DNA from: Brenneria roseae subsp. roseae
Lineage (GTDB): Bacteria; Pseudomonadota; Gammaproteobacteria; Enterobacterales; Enterobacteriaceae
Length of the DNA stretch: 64,000 nt
Direction: 5' to 3'
NCBI RefSeq assembly: GCF_003115845.1
Contig: NZ_KZ819024.1
Location: 1 to 64,000, forward strand
Below the pieces are notes generated by a model that saw only the letters and a program-made list of their open reading frames with translations, searched no databases and had not been told where the DNA came from. This document shows, piece by piece, positions 50,722 through 59,762 of the stretch (position 1 is the stretch's first letter; each line of letters opens with the position of its first letter). Made by a program: the position numbers and the translations under genes.

Positions 50722-51606
50722 CTACCGTGTGACTTCAATCTTAGCCAATTTTTCATAATAACAGGCCAACGCACTGTGGTCGGCCGATCCCAGATCGTCT
50801 GCTTTCAACGCCTGCATCATCTCCATAACCGCGGCCGTCAGCGGCAGTTGCGCCCCTACACCGTGTGATGTATCCAGCGCATTGGCCAGATCCTTGATAT
50901 GCAAATCAATACGAAAGCCGGGCTTGAAGTTTCGATCCAGAACCATCGGCGCTTTGGCGTCCAGCACGGTGCTGCCCGCCAGACCACCGCGTATCGCCTG
51001 ATAAACCAACTCCGGGTTGACGCCCGCTTTGGTCGCCAGCACCAGCGCTTCCGACATCGCAGCGATATTTAGCGCGACAATCACCTGATTAGCCAGCTTG
51101 GTGACATTCCCGGCGCCGATGTCCCCGGTGTGCACCACCGATCCCGCCATCGATTTCAGGAGGTCAAAACAGCGTTCGAACAGTGCTTTATCGCCGCCGA
51201 CCATAACCGACAAGGTGCCGTCAATCGCTTTCGGCTCACCGCCGCTGACGGGTGCATCCAGCATATCGATCTTTTTTTCCGCCAGCGCAGCGGCAATTTC
51301 CCGGCTGGCGAGTGGCGCAATCGAGCTCATGTCCACCACAATACTGCCGGCCCGCGCACCTTCGATAACGCCATTTTCCCCCAGCACCACCTCTTTCACA
51401 TGGGGAGAGTTAGGTAACATGGTGATGATCACATCACTCTGTATCGCCACCTGTTTCGGCGTTGCCGCCGCCGTTGCGCCCGCGGCAACAACCTCGGCGA
51501 CGGCCTCCTGATTTCTATCCATCACGACTAATGAGTAACCTGCTTTCAGCAGATTTTTACTCATCGGTTTTCCCATGATTCCCAGTCCAATAAAACCAAT
51601 TTTCAT
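50722..51606 (-). CDS. garR: 2-hydroxy-3-oxopropionate (tartronate semialdehyde) reductase
   Basis: Reduces tartronate semialdehyde to D-glycerate with NAD(P)H. From the ATG at 51606 (GAGG 8 nt upstream, Rossmann start MKIGFIGLGIMGKPMSKNL) it is 294 aa, the E. coli length. Motifs of beta-hydroxyacid dehydrogenases are present: the substrate-binding DAPVSGGEPKAIDGTL and the catalytic-lysine region GAGNVTKLANQ. It lies between garL and garK. Confidence 0.95.
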   Translation of the reverse strand: MKIGFIGLGIMGKPMSKNLLKAGYSLVVMDRNQEAVAEVVAAGATAAATPKQVAIQSDVIITMLPNSPHVKEVVLGENGVIEGARAGSIVVDMSSIAPLASREIAAALAEKKIDMLDAPVSGGEPKAIDGTLSVMVGGDKALFERCFDLLKSMAGSVVHTGDIGAGNVTKLANQVIVALNIAAMSEALVLATKAGVNPELVYQAIRGGLAGSTVLDAKAPMVLDRNFKPGFRIDLHIKDLANALDTSHGVGAQLPLTAAVMEMMQALKADDLGSADHSALACYYEKLAKIEVTR

Positions 51607-51668
51607 CGCTATAACCTCATTGTCTGATGTATTTATCACTACCGGTGTACGCTCGACGCACAGCGGAA

Positions 51669-52439
51669 CTACGCCTTAAACTTGTCGCATAGCGCCTGCG
51701 TGGCGCCGCGAAACACGCCCAGATCGCTGCCGACCGCCACGAAAGTCGCGCCCCATTCCAGATATCGGCGGGCATCGGCTTCTGCCGGAGCCAAAATACC
51801 GCAGGGTTTGTGGTGCGCCGCGGCGCGTTCAAAGATATGGCGGATAACCCGCTGGGCTTCAGGATGATTAGGCTGCCCCAGATACCCCAGCGCGGCGGAA
51901 AGATCGCCCGGCCCGACAAAAATACCGTCCACACCGTCAACGGCCGCAATCGCATCCAGATTGTCGACGCCTTCCTGACTTTCAATCTGCACCATGACGG
52001 TAATGTTTTCGTTAATCGTGGCGAAGTAATCAGGCTCGGTTCCGTAGCAGTTACTACGATGCGACACCGATACGCCCCGAATGCCGGCAGGCGGATAGCG
52101 GGTTGACGCTACCGCGCGTACTGCATCCGCCTCTGATTCCACAAAGGGGATCAGGAAGTCATTGAAGCCAATATCCAACAGGCGTTTGATGATGACCGGC
52201 TCATTACAAGGCGGGCGAACAACGGGCGCACTGCGGCTGCCTTTCAACGCCATCAATTGCGGAATAAACGTCGCGATATCGTTAGGTGCGTGTTCGCCAT
52301 CCAGTACCAGCCAGTCAAACCCTGCCAGCCCCAACACTTCGGTTGAAATGGGATTACCCAGCGCACACCAGCAGCCAATCAAGGTTTTACCCTGCCGTAA
52401 ATTTTGGCGAAAACGGTTAGGTAATATCGGAGTATTCAT
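51669..52439 (-). CDS. garL: 5-keto-4-deoxy-D-glucarate aldolase
   Basis: Splits 5-keto-4-deoxyglucarate (or 2-keto-3-deoxyglucarate) into pyruvate and tartronate semialdehyde. A class II HpcH/HpaI aldolase of 256 aa. Motifs: [12 protein letters not shown] (base region), [36 protein letters not shown] with metal-binding Glu and Asp, and the C-terminal [14 protein letters not shown]. It lies 71 bp after gudD and 62 bp before garR in the same run. Confidence 0.95.
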   Translation of the reverse strand: MNTPILPNRFRQNLRQGKTLIGCWCALGNPISTEVLGLAGFDWLVLDGEHAPNDIATFIPQLMALKGSRSAPVVRPPCNEPVIIKRLLDIGFNDFLIPFVESEADAVRAVASTRYPPAGIRGVSVSHRSNCYGTEPDYFATINENITVMVQIESQEGVDNLDAIAAVDGVDGIFVGPGDLSAALGYLGQPNHPEAQRVIRHIFERAAAHHKPCGILAPAEADARRYLEWGATFVAVGSDLGVFRGATQALCDKFKA

Positions 52440-52510
52440 TTTTTATCCTCGGTCATTCCGGCGCCGTTCCGTTTGACACGGCGCCATTGAAAATCCAGTA
52501 AAATAACAGG

Positions 52511-53851
52511 TTAACGAACCAGACAAGGCCGTTTGTTATCAAACGCCCAGCCGGGGATCAGATACTGCATTCCCATGGCATCGTTACGCGCTCCCAGCCC
52601 CATGCTTTTGTACAGTTCATTCGCTTTCATCACCTGATCCATATCCAGCTCAACGCCCAGACCCGGTTTCTTCGGCACTTCCACCATCCCCCCCACGATC
52701 TGCAACGGTTCTTTGGTCAGACGCTGATTACCTTCCTGCCAGATCCAATGCGTATCAATCGCCGTGATTTTTCCCGGGGCTGCCGCCGCAACATGCGTAA
52801 ACATGGCCAGAGAGATATCAAAGTGGTTATTGGAATGCGAACCCCAGGTTAATCCCCACTCGTGGCACATCTGCGCCACGCGTACAGAACCTTGCATAGT
52901 CCAGAAGTGCGGGTCTGCCAATGGAATATCGACCGATTGCAGGGAGATGGTGTGTCCCATTTGCCGCCAGTCGGTAGCGATCATGTTCGTTGCGGTCGGT
53001 AAACCTGTGGCGCGACGGAATTCCGCCATCACTTCACGACCGGAGAAGCCCTGCTCTGCGCCGCATGGATCTTCCGCATACGCCAGTACGCCACGCAACT
53101 GTTTGCCAAGTTGGATGGCCTCATTCAATGACCAGGCGCCATTGGGATCCAGCGTAATTCGAGCCTGCGGGAAACGTTGAGATAAAGCAGTCACCGCTTC
53201 CGCTTCTTCACTGCCCGCCAGCACGCCACCTTTCAGTTTGAAATCATTAAAACCATATTTTTCGTAAGCGGCTTCCGCCAGACGAACCACGCTTTCCGGC
53301 GTGAGCGCTTCTTCATGGCGCAGACGATACCAGTCGCATTTCTCATCTGGCTGGCTCTGATAAGGGAGATCGGTTTTATTGCGGTCGCCGACGTAGAACA
53401 GATAACCCAACATTTCGACGGCGTCGCGCTGTTGGCCATCGCCAAGCAGAGAAGCCACGCTGACATTGAGGAACTGCCCCAGCAGATCGAGCATAGCGGC
53501 TTCGATACCGGTCACGACATGGATAGTGGTGCGCAGATCGAACGTCTGTAGACCACGACCGGATGCATCACGATCGGCGAACTGATTACGCACCGCCGAC
53601 ATCACATTTTTATATTCGCCCAGCGTCTTACCGACCACCAGTTCAGCGGCGTCCTCCAGCGTCTGGCGTATTTTCTCTCCGCCCGGAACTTCCCCCACGC
53701 CCGTATGCCCGGCGTTATCCTGCATAATAACGATATTGCGGGTGAAATACGGCGCATGCGCGCCGCTGAGGTTCAGTAACATGCTGTCATACCCGGCAAC
53801 GGGAATAACCTGCATATGGGTAATAACCGGAGTCGTACTTTGCAACGTCAT
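52511..53851 (-). CDS. gudD: Glucarate dehydratase
   Basis: Dehydrates D-glucarate (and L-idarate) to 5-keto-4-deoxy-D-glucarate. An enolase-superfamily enzyme of 446 aa, the E. coli GudD length. The lysine motif [11 protein letters not shown] (about residues 200-210), metal ligands around [10 protein letters not shown] and [14 protein letters not shown], and the His-Asp dyad region [10 protein letters not shown] are all present. In the N-terminal third it matches E. coli GudD ([23 protein letters not shown]) more closely than its upstream neighbour does. It lies 38 bp after gudX. Confidence 0.95.
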   Translation of the reverse strand: MTLQSTTPVITHMQVIPVAGYDSMLLNLSGAHAPYFTRNIVIMQDNAGHTGVGEVPGGEKIRQTLEDAAELVVGKTLGEYKNVMSAVRNQFADRDASGRGLQTFDLRTTIHVVTGIEAAMLDLLGQFLNVSVASLLGDGQQRDAVEMLGYLFYVGDRNKTDLPYQSQPDEKCDWYRLRHEEALTPESVVRLAEAAYEKYGFNDFKLKGGVLAGSEEAEAVTALSQRFPQARITLDPNGAWSLNEAIQLGKQLRGVLAYAEDPCGAEQGFSGREVMAEFRRATGLPTATNMIATDWRQMGHTISLQSVDIPLADPHFWTMQGSVRVAQMCHEWGLTWGSHSNNHFDISLAMFTHVAAAAPGKITAIDTHWIWQEGNQRLTKEPLQIVGGMVEVPKKPGLGVELDMDQVMKANELYKSMGLGARNDAMGMQYLIPGWAFDNKRPCLVR

Positions 53852-53889
53852 ATTCTTATCCTTTTTTCACTTCACGAGGTCGCGTAGGG

Positions 53890-55233
53890 TTAGCGGCCAA
53901 ATACCGGGCGTTTACGATCAAACGTCCAACCGGGAATCAGGTATTGCATCGCAGCCGCGTCATTACGCGCACCGCTGGGTAATTTTTTGTGCAGATCATG
54001 CGCCTTCATCACCTGATCCATATCTAATTCAATACCGAGCCCCGGACGATCCGGCACACGGATCTTGCCATTGACAATTTGCAGCGGTTCTTTGGTCAGA
54101 TGCTGGCCTTCCTGCCAGATCCAGTGCGTATCAATCGCCGTTGGATTACCTGGCGCCGCCGCCCCGACATGGGTAAACATGGCCAGCGAAATATCAAAGT
54201 GGTTATTCGAGTGACAGCCCCAGGTGAGGCCCCATTCATCGCACATTTGCGCGACGCGGACCGCGCCGTGCATAGTCCAGAAATGCGGATCCGCCAGCGG
54301 AATATCGACGGCTTGCAGCATCACGGCATGATTCATTTCACGCCAGTTGGTGGCGATCATATTAGTGGCGACCGGCAACCCCGTAGCCCGGCGGAATTCC
54401 GCCATCACTTCACGGCCGGAGAAGCCCTGTTCAGCGCCGCACGGATCTTCGGCATAAGTCAGAATGCCCTGCATGTCTTTACATAGACGAATGGCCTCAT
54501 CCAGTAGCCAGGCTCCATTCGGATCGACGGTGATGCGCGCCTCCGGAAAACGTTTTTTAAGCGCTTTGACCGTGTCGATTTCCTGCTCGCCCGGTAACAC
54601 GCCGCCTTTCAGTTTGAAATCTTTAAATCCATAGCGATCGGTTGTTGCCTCGGCCAAACGAACAACCGCTTCGCTATCCATCGCTTGCTGGTGACGCAGG
54701 TGATACCACTCATGCTTGCCTTGTTCACCGCTCAGATAAGGCAAATCGGTTTTTGTACGATCGCCGATGTAGAACAGGTAACCCAGCACCGTGACTTCGT
54801 CTCGCTGTTTACCTGGTCCCAATAGCTCCGCCACCGGCACCCCCATGAACTGCCCCAGCAGATCAAGCAATGCGGCTTCCAGCGCGGCAACCGCATTGAC
54901 CCGTAACTCAAATGTCCAGGCGCCTTTACCAAAGGTATCGAAATCTGAAGATTGGTTACCCTTGTGCACGTCATGAACCAGACGATTCATTCGCGCAATC
55001 TGCTGGCCTTTCACGCGGGGGATCGCCTCCACCAGCGTGGTGTAAATCACCTCGCCGCCGGGCGCTTCCCCCACCCCGGTATGACCGGCATTATCGGTCA
55101 GAATAACGATATTTCGCGTAAAGTAAGCGCCATGCGCACCACCGATATTCAGTAACATGCTGTCATAACCTGCGACGGGAATAACTTTCATATCGATAAT
55201 GATGGGAGTATCCGAAACGCTATTGCTGCCCAT
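53890..55233 (-). CDS. gudX: Glucarate dehydratase-related protein GudX
   Basis: A 447-aa paralogue of gudD. The N-terminal third carries the GudX-type sequence ([38 protein letters not shown]), which separates it from GudD. The lysine motif [11 protein letters not shown] and metal and acid/base motifs ([34 protein letters not shown]) are kept, so it may be active. E. coli GudX is reported as a poor glucarate dehydratase; what it does here is unknown. AGGAG precedes the ATG. First gene after gudP, 487 bp downstream of it, in the E. coli gudP-X-D order. Confidence 0.92.
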   Translation of the reverse strand: MGSNSVSDTPIIIDMKVIPVAGYDSMLLNIGGAHGAYFTRNIVILTDNAGHTGVGEAPGGEVIYTTLVEAIPRVKGQQIARMNRLVHDVHKGNQSSDFDTFGKGAWTFELRVNAVAALEAALLDLLGQFMGVPVAELLGPGKQRDEVTVLGYLFYIGDRTKTDLPYLSGEQGKHEWYHLRHQQAMDSEAVVRLAEATTDRYGFKDFKLKGGVLPGEQEIDTVKALKKRFPEARITVDPNGAWLLDEAIRLCKDMQGILTYAEDPCGAEQGFSGREVMAEFRRATGLPVATNMIATNWREMNHAVMLQAVDIPLADPHFWTMHGAVRVAQMCDEWGLTWGCHSNNHFDISLAMFTHVGAAAPGNPTAIDTHWIWQEGQHLTKEPLQIVNGKIRVPDRPGLGIELDMDQVMKAHDLHKKLPSGARNDAAAMQYLIPGWTFDRKRPVFGR

Positions 55234-55673
55234 TACACTCTCCTGAAATTAAATCGGTGAATGATGCGTATCTTTACGTTGAAAAGAAAAAGGACCGTTG
55301 ATAATACGAAACAAGCGATCGGCGTTATCAATACAACAGCACAATCATGACGTTGCCCTGCCAGCGTTGATTAAAATTATAAGTTTTCTTATTTCACAAC
55401 TCATTGGGCAATAGCTCAGTATTCAAGGGCAAAAAGCAGATTAAATATGTCATCGGCACAAACTAATGGGAGGTATTTCACGAAAAACCACTTATCGTCA
55501 TAACAATGAAAAAGCGCTCCGCCAAGGCTGCAAAAAGCGCATTGAGTAACCGCCATGTCCGCAGCGTGCAAAAAAAACAGGAATAGACTCTCAAGGTTCG
55601 CCGGTGACAGAAAAACAAAGCGGAAAACAGGTTTTCATACCGGGATGGGGCAACAGACCAATAAATAATAGAT
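55234..55673. promoter_or_regulatory. Region between gudP and gudX
   Basis: A 440-bp stretch with no protein gene. A strong terminator closes gudP, so gudX-D-garL-R-K needs its own promoter here. It contains one copy of a 24-bp motif shared with the gudP-garD intergenic region. No clear -10/-35 pair could be chosen by eye. Confidence 0.45.
55465..55488. promoter_or_regulatory. 24-bp shared motif, copy 1 (candidate gud/gar operator)
   Basis: AATG-G-GAGGTATTTCACGAAAAAC, about 230 bp before gudX. It matches the motif at 57337-57360 in 23 of 24 positions. The core TTTCACGAAA is a palindrome (TTTC-AC-GAAA). CdaR, the known activator of glucarate/galactarate genes in E. coli, is a candidate, but I have no established consensus to compare. 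Confidence 0.5.
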
Positions 55674-55709
55674 AAAACGCCGCGCTATTTGAAAATAGCG
55701 CGGCGTTTT
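55674..55709 (-). terminator. Terminator after gudP
   Basis: A perfect 17-bp inverted repeat: AAAACGCCGCGCTATTT (55674-55690) and its complement (55693-55709) flank a 2-nt GA. It ends 11 bp from the gudP stop. A/T at the outer ends gives a U-rich tail on the minus strand. Confidence 0.85.
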
Positions 55710-55720
55710 AATCCCGACCG

Positions 55721-57073
55721 TTATTTGCGAAATGGCGTCAGCTCAATACGCTTAATCTCACCCACAATAAACAGGTAGCTGACAATCGCGACAAGCGCAT
55801 GAATGCCCACATATACCAACCCACCATTGAACGAGCCCGTCATCCCGATGATGTAGCCAATAGCGATAGGCGTCACAATGCCTGAAGCGTTACCGAACAT
55901 ATTGAATAACCCGCCGCTTAGCCCGCTGATTTCCTTCGGCGCCGTATCGGCCATGACAGCCCAACCCAGCGCGCCAATCCCCTTACCAAAGAAGGCGGCA
56001 GCCATGATGGCGACAACGATCCATTCTGTTTCGACGTAATTACAAATAACCATCGACATGGAGAGAAGCATCCCCAATACAATCGGTGTCTTACGGGCGA
56101 AAGTCAGGGAGTTCGTTCGACGCACCAGGTAATCGGAAATAACGCCGCCCAGCACGCCGCCGACGAAACCGCAGATAGCCGGCACGGAAGCGACAAACCC
56201 GGCTTTAAGAATGGACATGCCGCGTGCCTGCACCAGATAAACCGGGAACCAGGTGATAAAGAAATAGGTCAGGGCGTTAATACAGTATTGTCCGATATAC
56301 ACACCGACCATCATGCGTGACTGCAACAACTGCTTGACCTGATGCCATTTCTCACCTTTTACGATAACCTTTTTCTCGCTTTTGGCATCCATGTTGGTCA
56401 ACGCGCCACCCGCCTCAATATAATCAATCTCGGCCTGATTGACGCCGGGGTGATCTTTCGGATCGTGAATGACTTTCAGCCAGAGGAAACTGATGATGAT
56501 CCCTAATCCACCCATGAACCAGAACACATGCGCCCAGCCAACGGCATGGGTAAGCCATCCCATAATCGGCGCAAAAATAACGGTGGCGAAGTATTGTGCG
56601 GAGTTAAAAATAGCGGCCGCGGTGCCACGCTCTTGCGCCGGGAACCAGGCGGCAACGATGCGACTATTCCCCGGGAAAGAGGGGGATTCACACAGCCCGA
56701 CCATAAAACGCAACAGAAACAGCGCAATCACGATGGTTGCCGTTGTCGGGAACAGATCGACAAATCCTTGCAACAGGGTAAACAAAGACCAGGTAAAAAT
56801 ACTCCAGAAATAGACACGCTTGGAACCAAAGCGATCCAGCAGCCAGCCGCCAGGGATCTGTCCAATCACGTAGGCCCACGAGAAGGCAGAGAAAATGTAT
56901 CCCATGCCCACCGCATCCAGTCCAATCTCTTTGGTCATCGCCGAACCGGCAATGGATAACGTGGCACGATCGCCATAGTTAAATGACGTGACGATAAATA
57001 ACATCACGACAATCCAGTAGCGGGCGTTTGTTCGCTTCTGTATAGCACCTGCTGCTGAGTTTACTGTATTCAT
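55721..57073 (-). CDS. gudP: Glucarate transporter GudP (MFS)
   Basis: An inner-membrane symporter of the anion:cation symporter family of MFS, 450 aa, the E. coli GudP length. It imports D-glucarate, and in relatives also galactarate and glycerate. The N-terminus KRTNARYWIVVMLFIVTSFNYGDRATLSIAG and the motif WLLDRFGSKRVYFW are close to GudP/GarP. Twelve helices are evident. It is the first gene of the minus-strand sugar-acid run, divergent from garD across a 545-bp control region, and separated from gudX by a terminator. Confidence 0.93.
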   Translation of the reverse strand: MNTVNSAAGAIQKRTNARYWIVVMLFIVTSFNYGDRATLSIAGSAMTKEIGLDAVGMGYIFSAFSWAYVIGQIPGGWLLDRFGSKRVYFWSIFTWSLFTLLQGFVDLFPTTATIVIALFLLRFMVGLCESPSFPGNSRIVAAWFPAQERGTAAAIFNSAQYFATVIFAPIMGWLTHAVGWAHVFWFMGGLGIIISFLWLKVIHDPKDHPGVNQAEIDYIEAGGALTNMDAKSEKKVIVKGEKWHQVKQLLQSRMMVGVYIGQYCINALTYFFITWFPVYLVQARGMSILKAGFVASVPAICGFVGGVLGGVISDYLVRRTNSLTFARKTPIVLGMLLSMSMVICNYVETEWIVVAIMAAAFFGKGIGALGWAVMADTAPKEISGLSGGLFNMFGNASGIVTPIAIGYIIGMTGSFNGGLVYVGIHALVAIVSYLFIVGEIKRIELTPFRK

Positions 57074-57336
57074 GATGAACTCCTGCTTCGATCGCGGTTA
57101 AGCGCATTCATTCCGAATAACAGATAACATGTTGTAGGGTTATCAGAATGAAGATTGGTGAATAATAAATTGCTATTCTTATTTTTTACGAATAGTCAGG
57201 TTATATGGCATCGGAGTAATTAATCGATATCCATCACTCGCCAGAAGAGTATAAATTTTACCCAGCGTTTGCTCACTAGATAAAAGCACAACATTAAAAT
57301 AATCCTTTTGAATATGTTGGTGCACTTGCCCTATAC

Positions 57337-57360
57337 AATGCGAGGTATTTCACGAAAAAC
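57337..57360. promoter_or_regulatory. 24-bp shared motif, copy 2 (candidate gud/gar operator)
   Basis: AATG-C-GAGGTATTTCACGAAAAAC, 263 bp from the gudP start and 258 bp from the garD start. It has one difference from copy 1 at 55465-55488, in the same orientation. Confidence 0.5.
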
Positions 57361-57430
57361 AGCCTTCCCACTTAATTGAAAGCACATTTATTCTCTTTTT
57401 TTTATCGAAAATAAATCAGGCAAAAAAGAA

Positions 57431-57446
57431 TGTGACAAATATCACC
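57431..57446. promoter_or_regulatory. Putative CRP site in the gudP-garD region
   Basis: TGTGA-CAAATA-TCACC, one mismatch from the consensus TGTGA-N6-TCACA, about 180 bp before garD. It is consistent with glucose repression of sugar-acid use. Confidence 0.55.
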
Positions 57447-57618
57447 AATAACTGGATATTAGCCCTGTCAGGAATAGAAAAAAACGAAATACTTTAGTCA
57501 AATGCACAGTGCGCAATGACTTATCGTTCACGTATACTCATCAATGAGCAATGAAGTTAATAAAATATGATTGCAATCGTAAATCGCATCTTATAAATAC
57601 AGAAAAAAGGGTTGCACC

Positions 57619-59193
57619 ATGTCAGATAAATCAGAGATTAATGCTGAAAAAGAAAAACCGCTTTATATTAAGGTTCATGATTCTGATAATGTTGCCATTG
57701 TGGTTAATAATAATGGCTTACGTGCCGGGACCCGTTTTAATAATGGGTTCGAATTAATTGAACATATCCCGCAAGGCCACAAGGTTGCCTTAGTCAATAT
57801 TGCCAAATCCGACGCCATTATCCGCTATGGCGAAATTATTGGTTATGCATTACGCGATATTCCGCAGGGAAGCTGGATCGATGAATCGCTTGTCGACCTC
57901 CCTCAGGCACCGGAACTGGCATCCCTGCCGTTGGCAACCAGAGTTCCCGCTCCGTTGCCTCCGTTAGAAGGCTATACCTTTGAAGGCTACCGTAATGCCG
58001 ATGGCAGCGCGGGAACTAAAAACCTGCTTGGCATTACCACCAGCGTACATTGCGTCGCCGGCGTTGTTGACTATGTCGTCAAGATCATTGAGCGGGATTT
58101 ATTGCCGCGCTATCCGAATGTGGATGGCGTCGTTGCGCTCAACCATCTGTATGGCTGTGGCGTTGCCATTAATGCGCCTGCGGCGGTGGTGCCTATCCGG
58201 ACGATCCATAATCTGGCGCTGAACCCCAATTTTGGCGGTGAAGTGCTGATTGTCGGCCTCGGCTGTGAAAAGTTACAGCCAGAACGTCTGCTTGAAGGCA
58301 CGCCTGATGTTCAGCCCATCGCGCTGGACGACAGCAGTATTGTACGTTTGCAGGATGAACAACATGTCGGCTTCAAATCGATGGTTGATGATATTCTGAC
58401 GATGGCCGACCGGCATCTGCAAAAGCTGAACCAGCGCCAGCGTGAAACCTGTCCGGCAGCTGAATTGGTGGTTGGCATGCAGTGTGGTGGCAGCGATGCC
58501 TTTTCCGGCGTGACGGCCAACCCCGCCGTTGGGTTTGCCTCCGATCTGCTGGTGCGCTGCGGCGCTACCGTCATGTTTTCCGAAGTCACCGAAGTGCGTG
58601 ACGCCATTCATTTGCTGACGCCGCGCGCCATCAACGAAGAAGTGGGTAAGCGTCTGCTGGAAGAGATGGCCTGGTATGATAACTATCTCGATAGCGGCCA
58701 GACCGATCGCAGCGCCAACCCCTCGCCCGGCAATAAAAAAGGCGGGCTGGCCAACGTCGTGGAAAAAGCGCTCGGTTCGATCGCCAAGTCAGGCACCAGC
58801 GCCATCGTTGAAGTGCTATCGCCCGGCCAGCGCCCAACCAAACGCGGCCTGATTTATGCCGCCACCCCAGCCAGCGACTTTGTCTGTGGAACACAACAGC
58901 TCGCTTCCGGCATCACCGTTCAGGTATTTACCACCGGACGCGGTACGCCCTACGGTTTACTGGCCGTACCGGTCATCAAGATGGCTACGCGTACAGCATT
59001 GGCAAACCGCTGGTATGATCTTATGGATATCGATGCGGGTACGATTGCAACGGGCGAAGCCACGATTGAAGATGTCGGCTGGCAGCTTTTCCGCTTCATT
59101 CTGGATATTGCCAGCGGCAGAAAGAAAACCTGGTCAGATCAATGGGGTCTTCACAACGCGCTGGCCGTGTTCAATCCGGCTCCCGTAACCTGA
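57619..59193 (+). CDS. garD: Galactarate dehydratase
   Basis: Dehydrates meso-galactarate (mucate), an oxidation product of pectic galacturonate, to 5-keto-4-deoxy-D-glucarate. The protein is 524 aa, close to E. coli GarD (523). It belongs to the UxaA/altronate dehydratase family: an N-terminal SAF-like domain (about residues 12-85) and the large catalytic domain ([66 protein letters not shown]). AAGGG precedes the ATG. It is divergent from gudP; its product is cleaved by GarL encoded 5 kb away in the opposite run. Confidence 0.96.
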   Translation: MSDKSEINAEKEKPLYIKVHDSDNVAIVVNNNGLRAGTRFNNGFELIEHIPQGHKVALVNIAKSDAIIRYGEIIGYALRDIPQGSWIDESLVDLPQAPELASLPLATRVPAPLPPLEGYTFEGYRNADGSAGTKNLLGITTSVHCVAGVVDYVVKIIERDLLPRYPNVDGVVALNHLYGCGVAINAPAAVVPIRTIHNLALNPNFGGEVLIVGLGCEKLQPERLLEGTPDVQPIALDDSSIVRLQDEQHVGFKSMVDDILTMADRHLQKLNQRQRETCPAAELVVGMQCGGSDAFSGVTANPAVGFASDLLVRCGATVMFSEVTEVRDAIHLLTPRAINEEVGKRLLEEMAWYDNYLDSGQTDRSANPSPGNKKGGLANVVEKALGSIAKSGTSAIVEVLSPGQRPTKRGLIYAATPASDFVCGTQQLASGITVQVFTTGRGTPYGLLAVPVIKMATRTALANRWYDLMDIDAGTIATGEATIEDVGWQLFRFILDIASGRKKTWSDQWGLHNALAVFNPAPVT

Positions 59194-59216
59194 TTGAAAC
59201 AATGCGTTTCTTATGG

Positions 59217-59247
59217 GGCCAGAAAATACTCTGGCTCTTTCATTTAT
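59217..59247 (+). terminator. Terminator after garD
   Basis: Stem GCCAGA / TCTGGC (59218-59223 and 59230-59235) followed by TCTTTCATTTATT. It lies 24 bp after the garD stop. The stem is short but the tail is U-rich. Confidence 0.6.
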
Positions 59248-59762
59248 TAATTCAATAACCCATTTTTTGACCGGAAGTTAACTTAATATCCATTAACCAT
59301 TAAAAACGGCAGTAGAAAAAACCATAATCAGTAACAATCTTGACTAAAAAGCCAAATATTACTCAATATAATTTAACAAACAAAATATCTTTCAGTACCT
59401 GACGCAAAGCCATTTAGCGCTTACCGGTCATTTACAATTACTTCTTTTAATAATTATTTTCTACCAATGATTTATTTATAATAAAATGAATTAATTGACA
59501 GAAGATCCCCATCATCATAGATTTACCTATACTGATAACCGTGTGATTGTATTCGGTAAATGATTCTCAAAAAGAAGGATTTATCGTCGCTCACCCAATA
59601 AGAGCCGGCATCCTGTTCGCAATGAAAAAAACGCTCACCATAAAACCGTGCATGCCGTTAATTTTTGATGTACAGATGCAAAAAGCTCAAAAAAGAAATC
59701 AGCGTACCCACTTGAATATATTGATTAATTTAAACAGCAATAAAAAACTACCGGGGTTCCCA
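59248..59762. other. A/T-rich region upstream of the Aer-like gene
   Basis: About 515 bp, markedly richer in A and T than its surroundings. It has no recognisable gene. The Aer-like frame stays open from 59547, but this 72-codon stretch matches nothing in Aer. A sigma-70 promoter candidate lies at 59495-59523. I saw no sigma-28 promoter with correct spacing; a GCCGTTAA at 59654 lacks a matching -35. Confidence 0.5.
59495..59523 (+). promoter_or_regulatory. Putative sigma-70 promoter of the Aer-like gene
   Basis: TTGACA (59495-59500), 17 bp, TAGATT (59518-59523). The -35 is consensus. It would give a leader of about 235 nt before the ATG at 59763. Confidence 0.45.

Larger units (their letters stand above)
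57074..57618. promoter_or_regulatory. Divergent control region between gudP and garD
   Basis: A 545-bp A/T-rich gap with no protein gene. It must hold promoters for both gudP and garD. Two supported sites are the second copy of the 24-bp motif (57337-57360), almost midway between the two genes, and a CRP-like site (57431-57446). This suits shared activation by a sugar-acid regulator plus catabolite control. Confidence 0.55.

Noticed and set aside
59654-59661. A sigma-28 -10 (GCCGTTAA) for the Aer-like gene
   Set aside because: No TAAA-type -35 lies 15 bp upstream; the nearest TAAA is only 9 bp away.
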